From Liolophura sinensis (taxonomy: Eukaryota > Mollusca > Polyplacophora > Chitonida > Chitonidae): a DNA stretch of 64,000 bases. Every line of letters starts with the position of its first letter. Within the stretch, counting starts at the first letter, position 1. Shown here piece by piece: positions 13,401-24,166 of the stretch. Location of the stretch: the NCBI RefSeq assembly GCF_032854445.1, contig NW_027018065.1:1-64000 (forward strand), read 5' to 3'. The translations under genes and the position numbers were made by a program. Below the pieces are notes generated by a model. It saw only the letters and a list, made by a program, of their open reading frames with translations. It was not told the origin of the DNA and made no database searches.

Positions 13401-14199
13401 CTGGAACAGTTTTCGCACTTTTGCATTTTTGCCTGGTCTTTTTGTTAATTAAAATCGGCTACACTGTACTCTGTACAATCGCGACTGGTCATTACTATAT
13501 TCAACTTTTGACTATAAGTTATGTGCCCTTCGGTAGCCCAGAAGACGTGAAATCTTTGGGCTAAGCCCATTTACCTCAACCAGCAATTGCCTTACTTCTA
13601 AGTGCAAGACAATCTCAATGTCTTAATCTACGTGTAGAAAAACCACACCATTTGTACGTGAGAAACACAAGGTTCTTGATACAGTCTGCTGTAAAAAGTA
13701 CAACTGAACACTGACCCACTTCAGTAAGGTGCCAAAAGATGCGGAATTGAGCCAGGCATCGGCAGCTGTTGAAAAATTGCAAATTTCCCTGGTTTCCATG
13801 GAGTAAGAGCCGTTGCTGGGCACGTGATTATGACATAAATGATCATTCAATTGTCGCTACAGCCAAACGTATTGGTCGGAGAGCAACGCGGTTTGCACCA
13901 TTCGATTTCTCGTCACAAAATACGTCGGATTAGCCTCTTACCAGCAGCACTGGAACAGTTTTCGCACTTTTGCATTTTTGCCTGGTCTTTTTGTTAATTG
14001 AAATCGGCTACACTGTACTCTGTACAATCGCGACTGGTCATTACTATATTCAACTTTTGACTATAAGTTATGTGCCCTTCGGTAGCCCAGAAGACGTGAA
14101 ATCTTTGGGCTAAGCCCATTTAACTCACCCAGCAATTGTCTTACTTCTAAGTCCAAGACAATCTCAATGTCTTTATCTACGTGTAGAAAAACCACACCA
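10435..14199 (+). repeat. Monomers 20-26, transition segment
   Basis: Starts: 10435, 10984, 11533, 12083, 12632, 13183, 13732. Tails: G, B, A', D, H, A, A. Monomers 20-21 resemble 16-17 (gcgcttag then tataaagtac with tail B). The tail run A'-D-H of monomers 22-24 is a module seen again at 40-42, 45-47 and 62-64. Monomer 25 carries the alternative dyad ATCAAT-ATTC-ATTGAT, taattaaaatc (about 13446) and catttacctcaacc (about 13569). Its clock tcttaatctacg (about 13621) has a stop-introducing A on the minus frame. The last 81 bp of monomer 26 belong to the next block. Confidence 0.88.
14106..14118. repeat. 13-bp dyad TGGGCTAAGCCCA in most monomers
   Basis: Shown in monomer 26 at offset 375-387: 6-bp arms around one central base. 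Alleles are TGGGCTAAGCCCA (perfect), TGGGCCAAGCCCA (arms reduced to 5 bp) and, in a few monomers, TGCGCTTAGCCCA (for example about 922, 5317, 8613, 10809, 26190, 29597). The perfect form contains an in-frame TAA on the plus strand, so the CCAA allele is what opens the longer plus-strand reading frame in some monomers. Confidence 0.75.
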
Positions 14200-14369
14200 T
14201 TTGTACGTGAGAAACACAAGGTTCTTGATACAGTCTGCTGTAAAAAGTACAACTGAACACTGACCCACTTCAGTAAGGTGCCAAAAGATGCGGAATTGAG
14301 CCAGGCATCGGCAGCTGTTGAAAAATTGCAAATTTCCCTGGTTTCCATGGAGTAAGAGCCGTTGCTGGG

Positions 14370-14375
14370 CACGTG
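14370..14375. other. Conserved CACGTG hexamer (E-box/G-box-like), one per monomer
   Basis: Offset 90-95 of the reference monomer. On the minus strand it reads ATCACGTG, which fits the budding-yeast CDEI consensus RTCACRTG; CACGTG is also the generic bHLH/bZIP site. It is present in nearly all monomers. Exceptions seen: CAAGTG in monomer 2 (about 638) and CAGGTG at 57169-57174, 60459-60464, 62613-62618 and 63712-63717. High copy number comes from tandem amplification, so presence alone does not show protein binding. Confidence 0.6.
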
Positions 14376-14386
14376 ATTATGACATA

Positions 14387-14396
14387 AATGATCATT
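14387..14396. repeat. 10-bp perfect palindrome AATGATCATT, one per monomer
   Basis: Offset 107-116, 11 bp after the CACGTG hexamer. Most monomers keep it intact. Six monomers instead carry ATCAAT-ATTC-ATTGAT at the same place (13286-13301, 37210-37225, 47748-47763, 55536-55551, 59374-59389, 61022-61037), and monomer 112 has the longer CAATGATCATTG at 61530-61541. Several monomers have a broken palindrome, for example AATGATTATT at 18230-18239. Confidence 0.8.
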
Positions 14397-14562
14397 CAAT
14401 TGTCACTACAGCCAAAAGTATTGGTCGGAGAGCAACGCGGTTTGCACCATTCGATTTCTCGTCACAAAATACGTCGGATTAGCCTCTTACCAGCAGCACT
14501 GGAACAGTTTTCGCACTTTTGCATTTTTGCCTGGGCTTTTTGTTAATTGAAATCGGCTACAC

Positions 14563-14575
14563 TGTACTCTGTACA
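14563..14575. repeat. Dyad TGTAC-TCT-GTACA, one per monomer
   Basis: Offset 283-295: two 5-bp arms with a 3-bp spacer. A common variant in the right half changes the spacer to TAT (tgtactatgtaca), leaving the arms intact, for example near 37391, 48478 and 61201. The element is lost in monomer 107, where 28 bp including it are replaced by 10 bp. Confidence 0.75.
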
Positions 14576-14724
14576 ATCGCGACTGGTCATTACTATATTC
14601 AACTTTTGACTATAAGTTATGTGCCCTTCGGTAGCCCAGAAGACCTGAAATCTTTGGGCCAAGCCCATTTAACTCACCCAGCAATTGTCTTACTTCTAAG
14701 TCCAAGACAATCTCAATGTCTTTA

Positions 14725-14736
14725 TCTACGTGTAGA
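14725..14736. repeat. Dyad TCTAC-GT-GTAGA, one per monomer
   Basis: Offset 445-456: 5-bp arms with a 2-bp spacer. It is among the least variable parts of the monomer. Rare changes include tctacgtatagaa in monomer 42 (about 22970), tctacgtgcagaa in monomer 74 (about 40956) and aactacgtgtagaa in monomers 77 and 79. Confidence 0.7.
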
Positions 14737-16288
14737 AAAACCACACCATTTGTACGTGAAAAACACAAGGTACTTGATACAGTCTGCTGTAAAAAGTACA
14801 ACTGACCACAGACCCACATGAATAAGGTGCCAAAAGATGCGGAATTGAGCCAGGCATCGGCAGCTGTTGCAAAATTGCAAATTTCCCTGGTTTCCATGGA
14901 GTAAGAGCCGTTGCCGGGCACGTGATTATGACATAAATGATCATTCAATTGTCGCTACAGCCAAACGTATTGGCCGGAGAGCAACGCGGATTGCACCATT
15001 CGATTTCTCGTCACAAAATACGTCGGATTAGCCTCTTACCAGCAGCACTGGAACAGTTTTTCCACTTTTGCATTTTTGCCTGGTCTTTTTGTTAATTGAA
15101 ATCGGCTACACTGTACTCTGTACAATCGCGACTGGTCATTACTATATTCAACTTTTGACTATAAGTTATGTGCCCTTCGGTAGCCCAGAAGACCTGAAAT
15201 CTTTGGGCTAAGCCCATTTAACTCACCCAGCAATTGTCTTTCTTCTAAGTGCAAGACAATCTCAATGTCTTTATCTACGTGTAGAAAAACCACACTATTT
15301 GTACATAAAAAACACAAGGTACTTGATACAGTCTGCTGTAAAAAGTACAACTAAACACTGACCCACTTCAGTAAGGTGCCAAAAGATGCGGAATTGAGCC
15401 AGGCATCGGCAGCTGTTGAAAAATTGCAAATTTCCCTGGTTTCCATGGAGTAAGAGCCGTTTCTGGGCACGTGATTATGACATAAATGATCATTCAATTG
15501 TCACTACAGCCAAAAGTATTGGTCGGAGAGCAACGCGGTTTGCACCATTCGATTTCTCGTCACAAAATACGTCGGATTAGCCTCTTACCAGCAGCACTGG
15601 AACAATTTTTCTAATTTTGCATTTTTGCCTGTTCTTTTTGTTAATTGAAATCGGCTACACTGTACTCTGTACAATCGCGACTGGTCATTACTATATTCAA
15701 CTTTTGACTATAAGTTATGTGCCCTTCGGTAGCCCAGAAGACCTGAAATCTTTGGGCTAAGCCCATTTAACTCACCCAGCAATTGTCTTACTTCTAAGTG
15801 CAAGACAATCTCAATGTCTTTATCTACGTGTAGAAAAACCACACCATTTGTACGTGAAAAACACAAGGTACTTGATACAGTCTGCTGTAAAAAGTACAAC
15901 TGAACACTGACCAACTTCAGTAAGGTGCCAAAAGATGCGGAATTGAGCCAGGCATCGGCAGCTGTTGAAAAATTGCAAATTTCCCTGGTTTCCATGGAGT
16001 AAGAGCCGTTGCCGGGCACGTGATTATGACATAAATGATCATTCAATTGTCGCTACAGCCAAACGTATTGGTCGGAGAGCAACGCGGATTGCACCATTCG
16101 ATTTCTCGTCACAAAATACGTCGGATTAGCCTCTTACCAGCAGCACTGGAACAGTTTTTCCACTTTTGCATTTTTGCCTGGTCTTTTTGTTAATTGAAAT
16201 CGGCTACACTGTACTCTGTACAATCGCGACTGGTCATTACTATATTCAACTTTTGACTATAAGTTATGTGCCCTTCGGTAGCCCAGAA

Positions 16289-19141
16289 GACCTGAAATCT
16301 TTGGGCTAAGCCCATTTAACTCACCCAGCAATTGTCTTACTTCTAAGTGCAAGACAATCTCAATGTCTTTATCTACGTGTAGAAAAACCACACCATTTGT
16401 ACGTGAGAAACACAAGGTACTTGATACAGTCTGCTGTAAAAAGTACAACTGACCACAGACGCACATGAATAAGGTGCCAAAAGATGCGGAATTGAGCCAG
16501 GCATCGGCAGCTGTTGAAAAATTGCAAATTTCCCTGGTTTCCATGGAGTAAGAGCCGTTGCTGGGCACGTGATTATGACATAAATGATCATTCAATTGTC
16601 GCTACAGCCAAAAGTATTGGTCAGAGAGCAACGCGGATTGCACCATTCGATTTCTCGTCACAAAATACGTCGGATTAGCCTCTTACCAGCAGCACTGGAA
16701 CAGTTTTTCCACTTTTGCATTTTTGCCTGGTCTTTTTGTTAATTGAAATCGGCTACACTGTACTCTGTACAATCGCGACTGGTCATTACTATATTCAACT
16801 TTTGACTATAAGTTATGTGCCCTTCGGTAGCCCAGAAGACGTCAAATCTTTGGGCTAAGCCCATTTAACTCACCCAGCAATTTTCTTACTTCTAAGTCCA
16901 AGACAATCTCAATGTCTTTATCTACGTGTAGAAAAACCACACCATTTGTACGTGAAAAACACAAGGTACTTGATACAGTCTGCTGTAAAAAGTACCACTG
17001 ACCACAGACCCACATGAATAAGGTGCCAAAAGATGCGGAATTGAGCCAGGCATCGGCAGCTGTTGAAAAATTGCAAATTTCCCTGGTTTCCATGGAGTAA
17101 GAGCCGTTGCCGGGCACGTGATTATGACATAAATGATCATTCAATTGTCGCTACAGCCAAACGTATTGGTCGGGGAGCAACGCGGATTGCACCATTCGAT
17201 TTCTCGTCACAAAATACGTCGGATTAGCCTCTTACCAGCAGCACTGGAACAGTTTTCGCACTTTTGCATTTTTGCCTGGTCTTTTTGTTAATTGAAATCG
17301 GCTACACTGTACTCTGTACAATCGCGACTGGTCATTACTATATTCAACTTTTGACTATAAGTTATGTGCCCTTCGGTAGCCCAGAAGACCTGAAATCTTT
17401 GGGCCAAGCCCATTTAACTCACCCAGCAATTGTCTTACTTCTAAGTGCAAGACAATCTCAATGTCTTTATCTACGTGTAGAAAAACCACACCATTTGTAC
17501 ATAAAAAACACAAGGTACTTGATACAGTCTGCTGTAAAAAGTACAACTAAACACTGACCCACATTTATAAGGTGCCAAAAAATGCGGAATTGGGCCAGGT
17601 ATCGGCAGCTGTTGAAAAATTGCCAATTTCCCTGGTTTCCATGGAGTAAGAGCCGTTGCTGTGCACGTGATTATGACATAAATGATCATTCAATTGTCAC
17701 TACAGCCAAAAGTATTGGTCGGAGAGCAACGCGGTTTGCACCATTCGATTTCTCGTCACAAAATACGTCGGATTAGCCTCTAACCAGCAGCACTGGAACA
17801 GTTTTCGCACTTTTGCATTTTTGCCTGGTCTTTTTGTTAATTGAAATCGGCTACACTGTACTCTGTACAATCGCGACTGGTCATTACTATATTCAACTTT
17901 TGACTATAAGTTATGTGCCCTTCGGTAGCCCAGAAGATCTAAAAATCTTTGGGCTAAGCCCATTTAACCTACCCAGCAATTGCCTTACTTCTAAGTGCAA
18001 GACAATCTCAATGTCTTTATCTACGTGTTGAAAAACCACACCATTTGTACGTGTTAAACACAAGGTACTTGATACAGTCTGCTGTAAAAAATTCAACTGA
18101 ACACTGACCCACTTCAGTAAGGTGCCAAAAGATGCGGAATTGAGCCAGGCATCGGCAGCTGTTGAAAAATTGCAAATTTCCCTGGTTTCCATGGAGTAAG
18201 AGCCGTTGCTGGGCACGTGATTATGACATAAATGATTATTCAATTGTCTCTACAGCCAAAAGTATTGGTCGGAGAGCAACGCGGTTTGCACCATTCGATT
18301 TCTCGTCACAAAATACGTCGGATTAACCTCTTACCAGCAGCACTGGAACAGTTTTCGCACTTTTGCATTTTTGCCTGGTCTTTTTGTTAATTGAAATCGG
18401 CTACACTGTACTCTGTACAATCGCGACTGGTCATTACTATATTCAACTTTTGACTATAAGTTATGTGCCCTTCGGTAGCCCAGAAGACCTGAAATCTTTG
18501 GGCCAAGCCCATTTAACTCACCCAGCAATTGTCTTACTTCTAAGAGCAAGACAATCTCAATGTCTTTATCTACGTGTAGAAAAACCACACCAATTGTACA
18601 TGAAAAACACAAGGTACTTGATACAGTCTGCTGTAAAAAGTACAACTGACCACAGACCCACATGAATAAGGTGCCAAAAGATGCGGAATTGAGCCAGGCA
18701 TCGGCAGCTGTTGAAAAATTGCAAATTTCCCTGGTTTCCATGGAGTAAGAGCCGTTGCTGGGCACGTGATTATGACATAAATGATCATTCAATTGTCGCT
18801 ACAGCCAAACGTATTGGTCGGAGAGCAACGCGGATTGCACCATTCGATTTCTCGTCACAAAATACGTCGGATTAGCCTCTTACCAGCAGCACTGGAACAG
18901 TTTTCGCACTTTTGCATTTTTGCCTGGTCTTTTTGTTAATTAAAATCGGCTACACTGTACTCTGTACAATCGCGACTGGTCATTACTATATTCAACTTTT
19001 GACTATAAGTTATGTGCCCTTCGGTAGCCCAGAAGACCTGAAATCTTTGGGCTAAGCCCTTTTAACTCACCCAGCAATTGTCTTACTTCTAAGTGCAAGA
19101 CAATCTCAATGTCTTTATCTACGTGTAGAAAAACCACACCA
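16289..19141 (+). repeat. Monomers 30-35, between the two 4942-bp-offset copies
   Basis: Starts: 16477, 17026, 17575, 18125, 18674. Tails: B (with gacgcacatg), B, C, A', B, then A. Monomer 33 belongs to the 550-bp A' subfamily and has acgtgttgaaaaacc at about 18025. Monomer 31's second half (from 16850) resembles monomer 39's second half at an offset of 8 rather than 9 monomers. That suggests the 19.1-21.4 kb copy has lost about one monomer relative to this segment. Monomer 32 carries a one-off tcggggagc at about 17170. Confidence 0.85.
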
Positions 19142-21230
19142 TTTGTACGTGAGAAACACAAGGTTCTTGATACAGTCTGCTGTAAAAAGTACAACTGAAC
19201 ACTGACCCACTTCAGTAAGGTGCCAAAAGATGCGGAATTGAGCCAGGCATCGGCAGCTGTTGAAAAATTGCAAATTTCCCTGGTTTCCATGGAGTAAGAG
19301 CCGTTGCTGGGCACGTGATTATGACATAAATGATCATTCAATTGTCACTACAGCCAAAAGTATTGGTCGGAGAGCAACGCGGTTTGCACCATTCGATTTC
19401 TCGTCACAAAATACGTCGGATTAGCCTCTTACCAGCAGCACTGGAACAGTTTTCGCACTTTTGCATTTTTGCCTGGGCTTTTTGTTAATTGAAATCGGCT
19501 ACACTGTACTCTGTACAATCGCGACTGGTCATTACTATATTCAACTTTTGACTATAAGTTATGTGCCCTTCGGTAGCCCAGAAGACCTGAAATCTTTGGG
19601 CCAAGCCCATTTAACTCACCCAGCAATTGTCTTACTTCTAAGTCCAAGACAATCTCAATGTCTTTATCTACGTGTAGAAAAACCACACCATTTGTACGTG
19701 AAAAACACAAGGTACTTGATACAGTCTGCTGTAAAAAGTACAACTGACCACAGACCCACATGAATAAGGTGCCAAAAGATGCGGAATTGAGCCAGGCATC
19801 GGCAGCTGTTGAAAAATTGCAAATTTCCCTGGTTTCCATGGAGTAAGAGCCGTTGCCGGGCACGTGATTATGACATAAATGATCATTCAATTGTCGCTAC
19901 AGCCAAACGTATTGGCCGGAGAGCAACGCGGATTGCACCATTCGATTTCTCGTCACAAAATACGTCGGATTAGCCTCTTACCAGCAGCACTGGAACAGTT
20001 TTTCCACTTTTGCATTTTTGCCTGGTCTTTTTGTTAATTGAAATCGGCTACACTGTACTCTGTACAATCGCGACTGGTCATTACTATATTCAACTTTTGA
20101 CTATAAGTTATGTGCCCTTCGGTAGCCCAGAAGACCTGAAATCTTTGGGCTAAGCCCATTTAACTCACCCAGCAATTGTCTTTCTTCTAAGTGCAAGACA
20201 ATCTCAATGTCTTTATCTACGTGTAGAAAAACCACACTATTTGTACATAAAAAACACAAGGTACTTGATACAGTCTGCTGTAAAAAGTACAACTAAACAC
20301 TGACCCACTTCAGTAAGGTGCCAAAAGATGCGGAATTGAGCCAGGCATCGGCAGCTGTTGAAAAATTGCAAATTTCCCTGGTTTCCATGGAGTAAGAGCC
20401 GTTTCTGGGCACGTGATTATGACATAAATGATCATTCAATTGTCACTACAGCCAAAAGTATTGGTCGGAGAGCAACGCGGTTTGCACCATTCGATTTCTC
20501 GTCACAAAATACGTCGGATTAGCCTCTTACCAGCAGCACTGGAACAATTTTTCTAATTTTGCATTTTTGCCTGGTCTTTTTGTTAATTGAAATCGGCTAC
20601 ACTGTACTCTGTACAATCGCGACTGGTCATTACTATATTCAACTTTTGACTATAAGTTATGTGCCCTTCGGTAGCCCAGAAGACCTGAAATCTTTGGGCT
20701 AAGCCCATTTAACTCACCCAGCAATTGTCTCACTTCTAAGTACAAGACAATCTCAATGTCTTTATCTACGTGTAGAAAAACCACACCATTTGTACGTGAA
20801 AAACACAAGGTACTTGATACAGTCTGCTGTAAAAAGTACAACTGAACACTGACCAACTTCAGTAAGGTGCCAAAAGATGCGGAATTGAGCCAGGCATCGG
20901 CAGCTGTTGAAAAATTGCAAATTTCCCTGGTTTCCATGGAGTAAGAGCCGTTGCCGGGCACGTGATTATGACATAAATGATCATTCAATTGTCGCTACAG
21001 CCAAACGTATTGGTCGGAGAGCAACGCGGATTGCACCATTCGATTTCTCGTCACAAAATACGTCGGATTAGCCTCTTACCAGCAGCACTGGAACAGTTTT
21101 TCCACTTTTGCATTTTTGCCTGGTCTTTTTGTTAATTGAAATCGGCTACACTGTACTCTGTACAATCGCGACTGGTCATTACTATATTCAACTTTTGACT
21201 ATAAGTTATGTGCCCTTCGGTAGCCCAGAA
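19142..21230 (+). repeat. ~2.1-kb duplicated block, copy b (end of monomer 35 to 39)
   Basis: Starts inside: 19223, 19772, 20321, 20870. Tails A, B, G, F, as in copy a. It is the partner of 14200-16288. Just upstream, monomer 35 carries taattaaaatc (about 18948) and cccttttaac (about 19058), which monomer 26 lacks, so the left breakpoint lies near offset 420-470 of that monomer. On the right the alignment shifts register by one monomer. Confidence 0.88.
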
Positions 21231-21418
21231 GACGTCAAATCTTTGGGCTAAGCCCATTTAACTCACCCAGCAATTGTCTTACTTCTAAGTCCAAGACAAT
21301 CTCAATGTCTTTATCTACGTGTAGAAAAACCACACCATTTGTACGTGAAAAACACAAGGTACTTGATACAGTCTGCTGTAAAAAGTACAACTGAACATTG
21401 ACCCACTTCAGTAAGGTG
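21231..21418 (+). repeat. End of monomer 39 (tail E)
   Basis: Last 188 bp of monomer 39, with gtcaaatc, gtccaag, gtgaaaaacac and tail E. It resembles the end of monomer 31 except for the tail, so it is a junction between two registers of the array. Confidence 0.8.
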
Positions 21419-23617
21419 CCAAAAGATGCGGAATTGAGCCAGGCATCGGCAGCTGTTAAAAAATTGTAAAGTTCCCTGGTTTCCATGGAGTAAGAGCCGT
21501 TGCCGGGCACGTGATTATGACATAAATGATCATTCAATTGTTACTACAGCCAAAAGTATTGGTCGGAGAGCAACGCGGTTTGCACCATTCGATTTCTCGT
21601 CACAAAATACGTCGGATTAGCCTCTTACCAGCAGCACTGGAACAGTTTTTCCACTTTTGCATTTTTACCTGGTCTTTTTGTTAATTGAAATCGGCTACAC
21701 TGTACTCTGTACAATCGCGACTGGTCATTACTATATTTAACTTTTGACTATAAGTTATGTGCCCTTCGGTAGCCCAGAAGATCTAAAAATCTTTGGGCTA
21801 AGCCCATTTAACTCACCCAGCAATTGTCTTACTTCTAAGTGCAAGACAATCTCAATGACTTTATCTACGTGTAGAAAAACCACACCATTTGTACGTGTTA
21901 AACACAAGGTACTTGATACAGTCTGCTGTAAAAAACTCAACTGAACACTGACCCACTTCAGTAAGGTGCCAAAAGATGCGGAATTGAGCCAGGCATCGGC
22001 AGCTGTTGAAAAATTGCAAATTTCCCTGGTTTCCATGGAGTAAGAGCCGTTGCTGGGCACGTGATTATGACATAAATGATCATTCAATTGTCGCTACAGC
22101 CAAAAGTATTGGTCGGAGAGCAACGCGGTTTGCACCATTCGATTTCTCGTCACAAAATACGTCGGATTAGCCTCTTACCAGCAGCACTGGAACAGTTTTC
22201 GCACTTTTGCATTTTTGCCTTGTCTTTTTGTTAATTGAAATCGGCTACACTGTACTCTGTACAATCGCGACTGGTCATTACTATATTCAACTTTTGACTA
22301 TAAGTTATGTGCCCTTCGGTAGCCCAGAAGACCTGAAATCTTTGGGCTAAGCCCATTTAACTCACCCAGCAATTGCCTTACTTCTAAGTGCAAGACAATC
22401 TCAATGTCTTTATCTACGTGTAGAAAAACCACACCATTTGTACATGAAAAACACAAGGTACTTGATACAGTCTGCTGTAAAAAGTACAACTGACCACAGA
22501 CCCACATGAAAAAGGTGCCAAAAGATGCGGAATTGAGCCAGGCATCGGCAGCTGTTGAAAAATTGCAAATTTCCCTGGTTTCCATGGAGTAAGAGCCGTT
22601 GCTGTGGGCACGTGATTATGACATAAATGATCATTCAATTGTCGCTACAGCCAAACGTATTGGTCGGAGAGCAACGCGGATTGCACCATTCGATTTCTCG
22701 TCACAAAATACGTCGGATTAGCCTCTTACCAGCAGCACTGGAACAGTTTTTCCAATTTTGCATTTTTGCCTGGTCTTTTTGTTAATTGAAATCGGCTACA
22801 CTGTACTCTGTACAATCGCGACTGGTCATTACTATATTCAACTTTTGACTATAAGTTATGTGCCCTTCGGTAGCCCAGAAGACCTGAAATCTTTGGGCTA
22901 AGCCCATTTAACTCACCCAGCAATTGTCTTACTTCTAAGTCCAAGACAATCTCAATGTCTTTATCTACGTATAGAAAAACCACACCATTTGTACGTGAAA
23001 AACACAAGGTACTTGATACAGTCTGCTGTAAAAAGTATAACTAAACACTGGCCCACATTTATAAGGTGCCAAAAGATGCGGAATTGGGCCAGGTATCGGC
23101 AGCTGTTGAAAAATTGCCAATTTCCCTGGTTTCCATGGAGTAAGAGCCGTTGCTGTGCACGTGATTATGACATAAATGATCATTCAATTGTCGCTACAGG
23201 CAAAAGTATTGGTCGGAGAGCAACGCGGTTTGCACCATTCGATTTCTCGTCACAAAATACGTCGGATTAGCCTCTTACCAGCAGCACTGGAACAGTTTTC
23301 GCACTTTTGCATTTTTGCCTGGTCTTTTTGTTAATTGAAATCGGCTACACTGTACTCTGTACAATCGCGACTGGTCATTACTATATTCAACTTTTGACTA
23401 TAAGTTATGTGCCCTTCGGTAGCCCAGAAGACGTCAAATCTTTGCGTTTAGCCCATTTAACTCACCCAGCAATTGCCTTACTTCTAAGTGCAAGACAATC
23501 TCAATGTCTTTATCTACGTGTAGAAAAACCACACCATTTGTACGTGAAAAACACAAGGTACTTGATACAGTCTGCTGTAAAAAGTACAACTGACCACAGA
23601 CCCACATGAATAAGGTG
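21419..23617 (+). repeat. Four-monomer unit, copy a (monomers 40-43)
   Basis: Starts: 21419, 21969, 22518, 23069. Tails: A', D, H, B. It matches 24167-26365 at an offset of 2748 bp (5 monomers). Shared marks: atctaaaaatc with gtgttaaac in the first monomer, gccttgtcttttt in the second, gctgtgggcacg in the third, gctgtgcacg with gctacaggcaaaag in the fourth. Differences include gccgggc against gctgggc, gactttatc (about 21857), aaactcaact for aaattcaact, tccaattttgc (about 22752), acgtatag (about 22968) and gcgtttag for gcgcttag. Confidence 0.87.
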
Positions 23618-24166
23618 CCGAAAGATGCGGAATTGAGCCAGGCATCGGCAGCTGTTGAAAAATTGCAAATTTCCCTGGTTTCCATGGAGTAAGAGCCGTT
23701 GCCGGGCACGTGATTATGACATAAATGATCATTCAATTGTCGCTACAGCCAAACGTATTGGCCGGAGAGCAACGCGGATTGCACCATTCGATTTCTCGTC
23801 ACAAAATACGTCGGATTAGCCTCTTACCAGCAGCACTGGAACAGTTTTTCCACTTTTGCATTTTTGCCTGGTCTTTTTGTTAATTGAAATCGGCTACACT
23901 GTACTCTGTACAATCGCGACTGGTCATTACTATATTCAACTTTTGACTATAAGTTATGTGCCCTTCGGTAGCCCAGAAGACGTGAAATCTTTGGGCTAAG
24001 CCCATTTAACTCACCCAGCAATTGTCTTACTTCTAAGTGCAAGACAATCTCAATGTCTTTATCTACGTGTAGAAAAACCACACCATTTGTACATAAAAAA
24101 CACAAGGTACTTGATACAGTCTGCTGTAAAAAGTACAACTGAACATTGACCCACTTCATTAAGGTG
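23618..24166 (+). repeat. Monomer 44, spacer between the two four-monomer units
   Basis: 549 bp with gtgccgaaagatg at its start, the gccgggcacg and ggccgg alleles, gtgaaatc, cataaaaaac and tail E (cacttcattaagg). The next monomer begins with the ttaaaaaattgtaaag allele, which follows tail E throughout the window. Confidence 0.85.

Larger units (their letters stand above)
14281..14829 (+). repeat. Reference monomer (number 27, 549 bp) with internal landmarks
   Basis: A typical intact monomer, used here as the map for all others; 234 of 549 bases are G or C by hand count. Conserved short symmetries, as monomer offsets: CAGCTG 32-37, CCATGG 65-70, CACGTG 90-95, AATGATCATT 107-116, TGTAC-TCT-GTACA 283-295, TGGGCyAAGCCCA 375-387 and TCTAC-GT-GTAGA 445-456. 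Main variable sites, as offsets: 40-57 (tgaaaaattgcaaatttcc, or a taaaaaattgtaaag form, or an aaatatcc form), 81-92 (gctgggcacg, gctgtgcacg, gctgtgggcacg, gccgggcacg, tttctgggcacg), 134-138 (aaaag or aaacg), 226-236 (gttttcgcac or gtttttccac), 364-369 (cctgaa, gtcaaa, gtgaaa or tctaaaaa), 376-382 (gggctaa, gggccaa, gcgctta), 421-422 (gc or cc), 473-485 (gtgaaaaac, gtgagaaac, cataaaaaac, catgaaaaac, gtgttaaac) and the tail. Thirds of the monomer show no similarity to one another by eye. Confidence 0.95.
14200..16288 (+). repeat. ~2.1-kb duplicated block, copy a (end of monomer 26 to 30)
   Basis: Starts inside: 14281, 14830, 15379, 15928. Tails A, B, G, F. It matches 19142-21230 at a constant offset of 4942 bp (9 monomers). 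Shared private marks: gcctgggctttttg (14530 and 19472), gtctttcttcta (15236 and 20178), aatttttctaattttgc (15604 and 20546) and gccgggcacg. Differences seen: ttgcaaaattgc at 14869, gcctgttctttt at about 15629, and a t/c plus g/a pair in the fourth monomer (gtcttac..aagtgc against gtctcac..aagtac). Similarity stops where cctgaaatc here meets gtcaaatc in the other copy. Confidence 0.88.

Noticed and set aside
14061-14348. Recurring minus-strand reading frame (about 95 codons from ATG, 112 if TTG is allowed) as a gene family
   Set aside because: It appears once per monomer only because the monomer is repeated. The longer form needs a TTG start. Copies differ by non-synonymous changes and frameshifts, the end of the frame switches in the 550-bp subfamily, and the product resembles no family I know.
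14421-14456. RNA polymerase III A and B boxes (tRNA- or SINE-derived monomer)
   Set aside because: tggtcggagag and attcgattt are weak matches and lie only about 16 bp apart, much closer than the A-B spacing of a tRNA; both have mismatches at key positions.
14611-14618. TATA-like promoter (ctataagtt) in each monomer
   Set aside because: A six-base AT-rich match in a repeated unit, with no conserved initiator or transcript evidence; it cannot be told from chance.
14519-14821. Recurring plus-strand reading frame of about 91-100 codons
   Set aside because: It starts at TTG, overlaps the minus-strand frame, and is open only in monomers with gggccaag or gcgcttag in place of gggctaag. There is no sign of coding constraint.
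14281-14829. Internal 183-bp subrepeat inside the 549-bp monomer
   Set aside because: Comparing the three thirds by eye shows no similarity; only the length is a multiple of 183.
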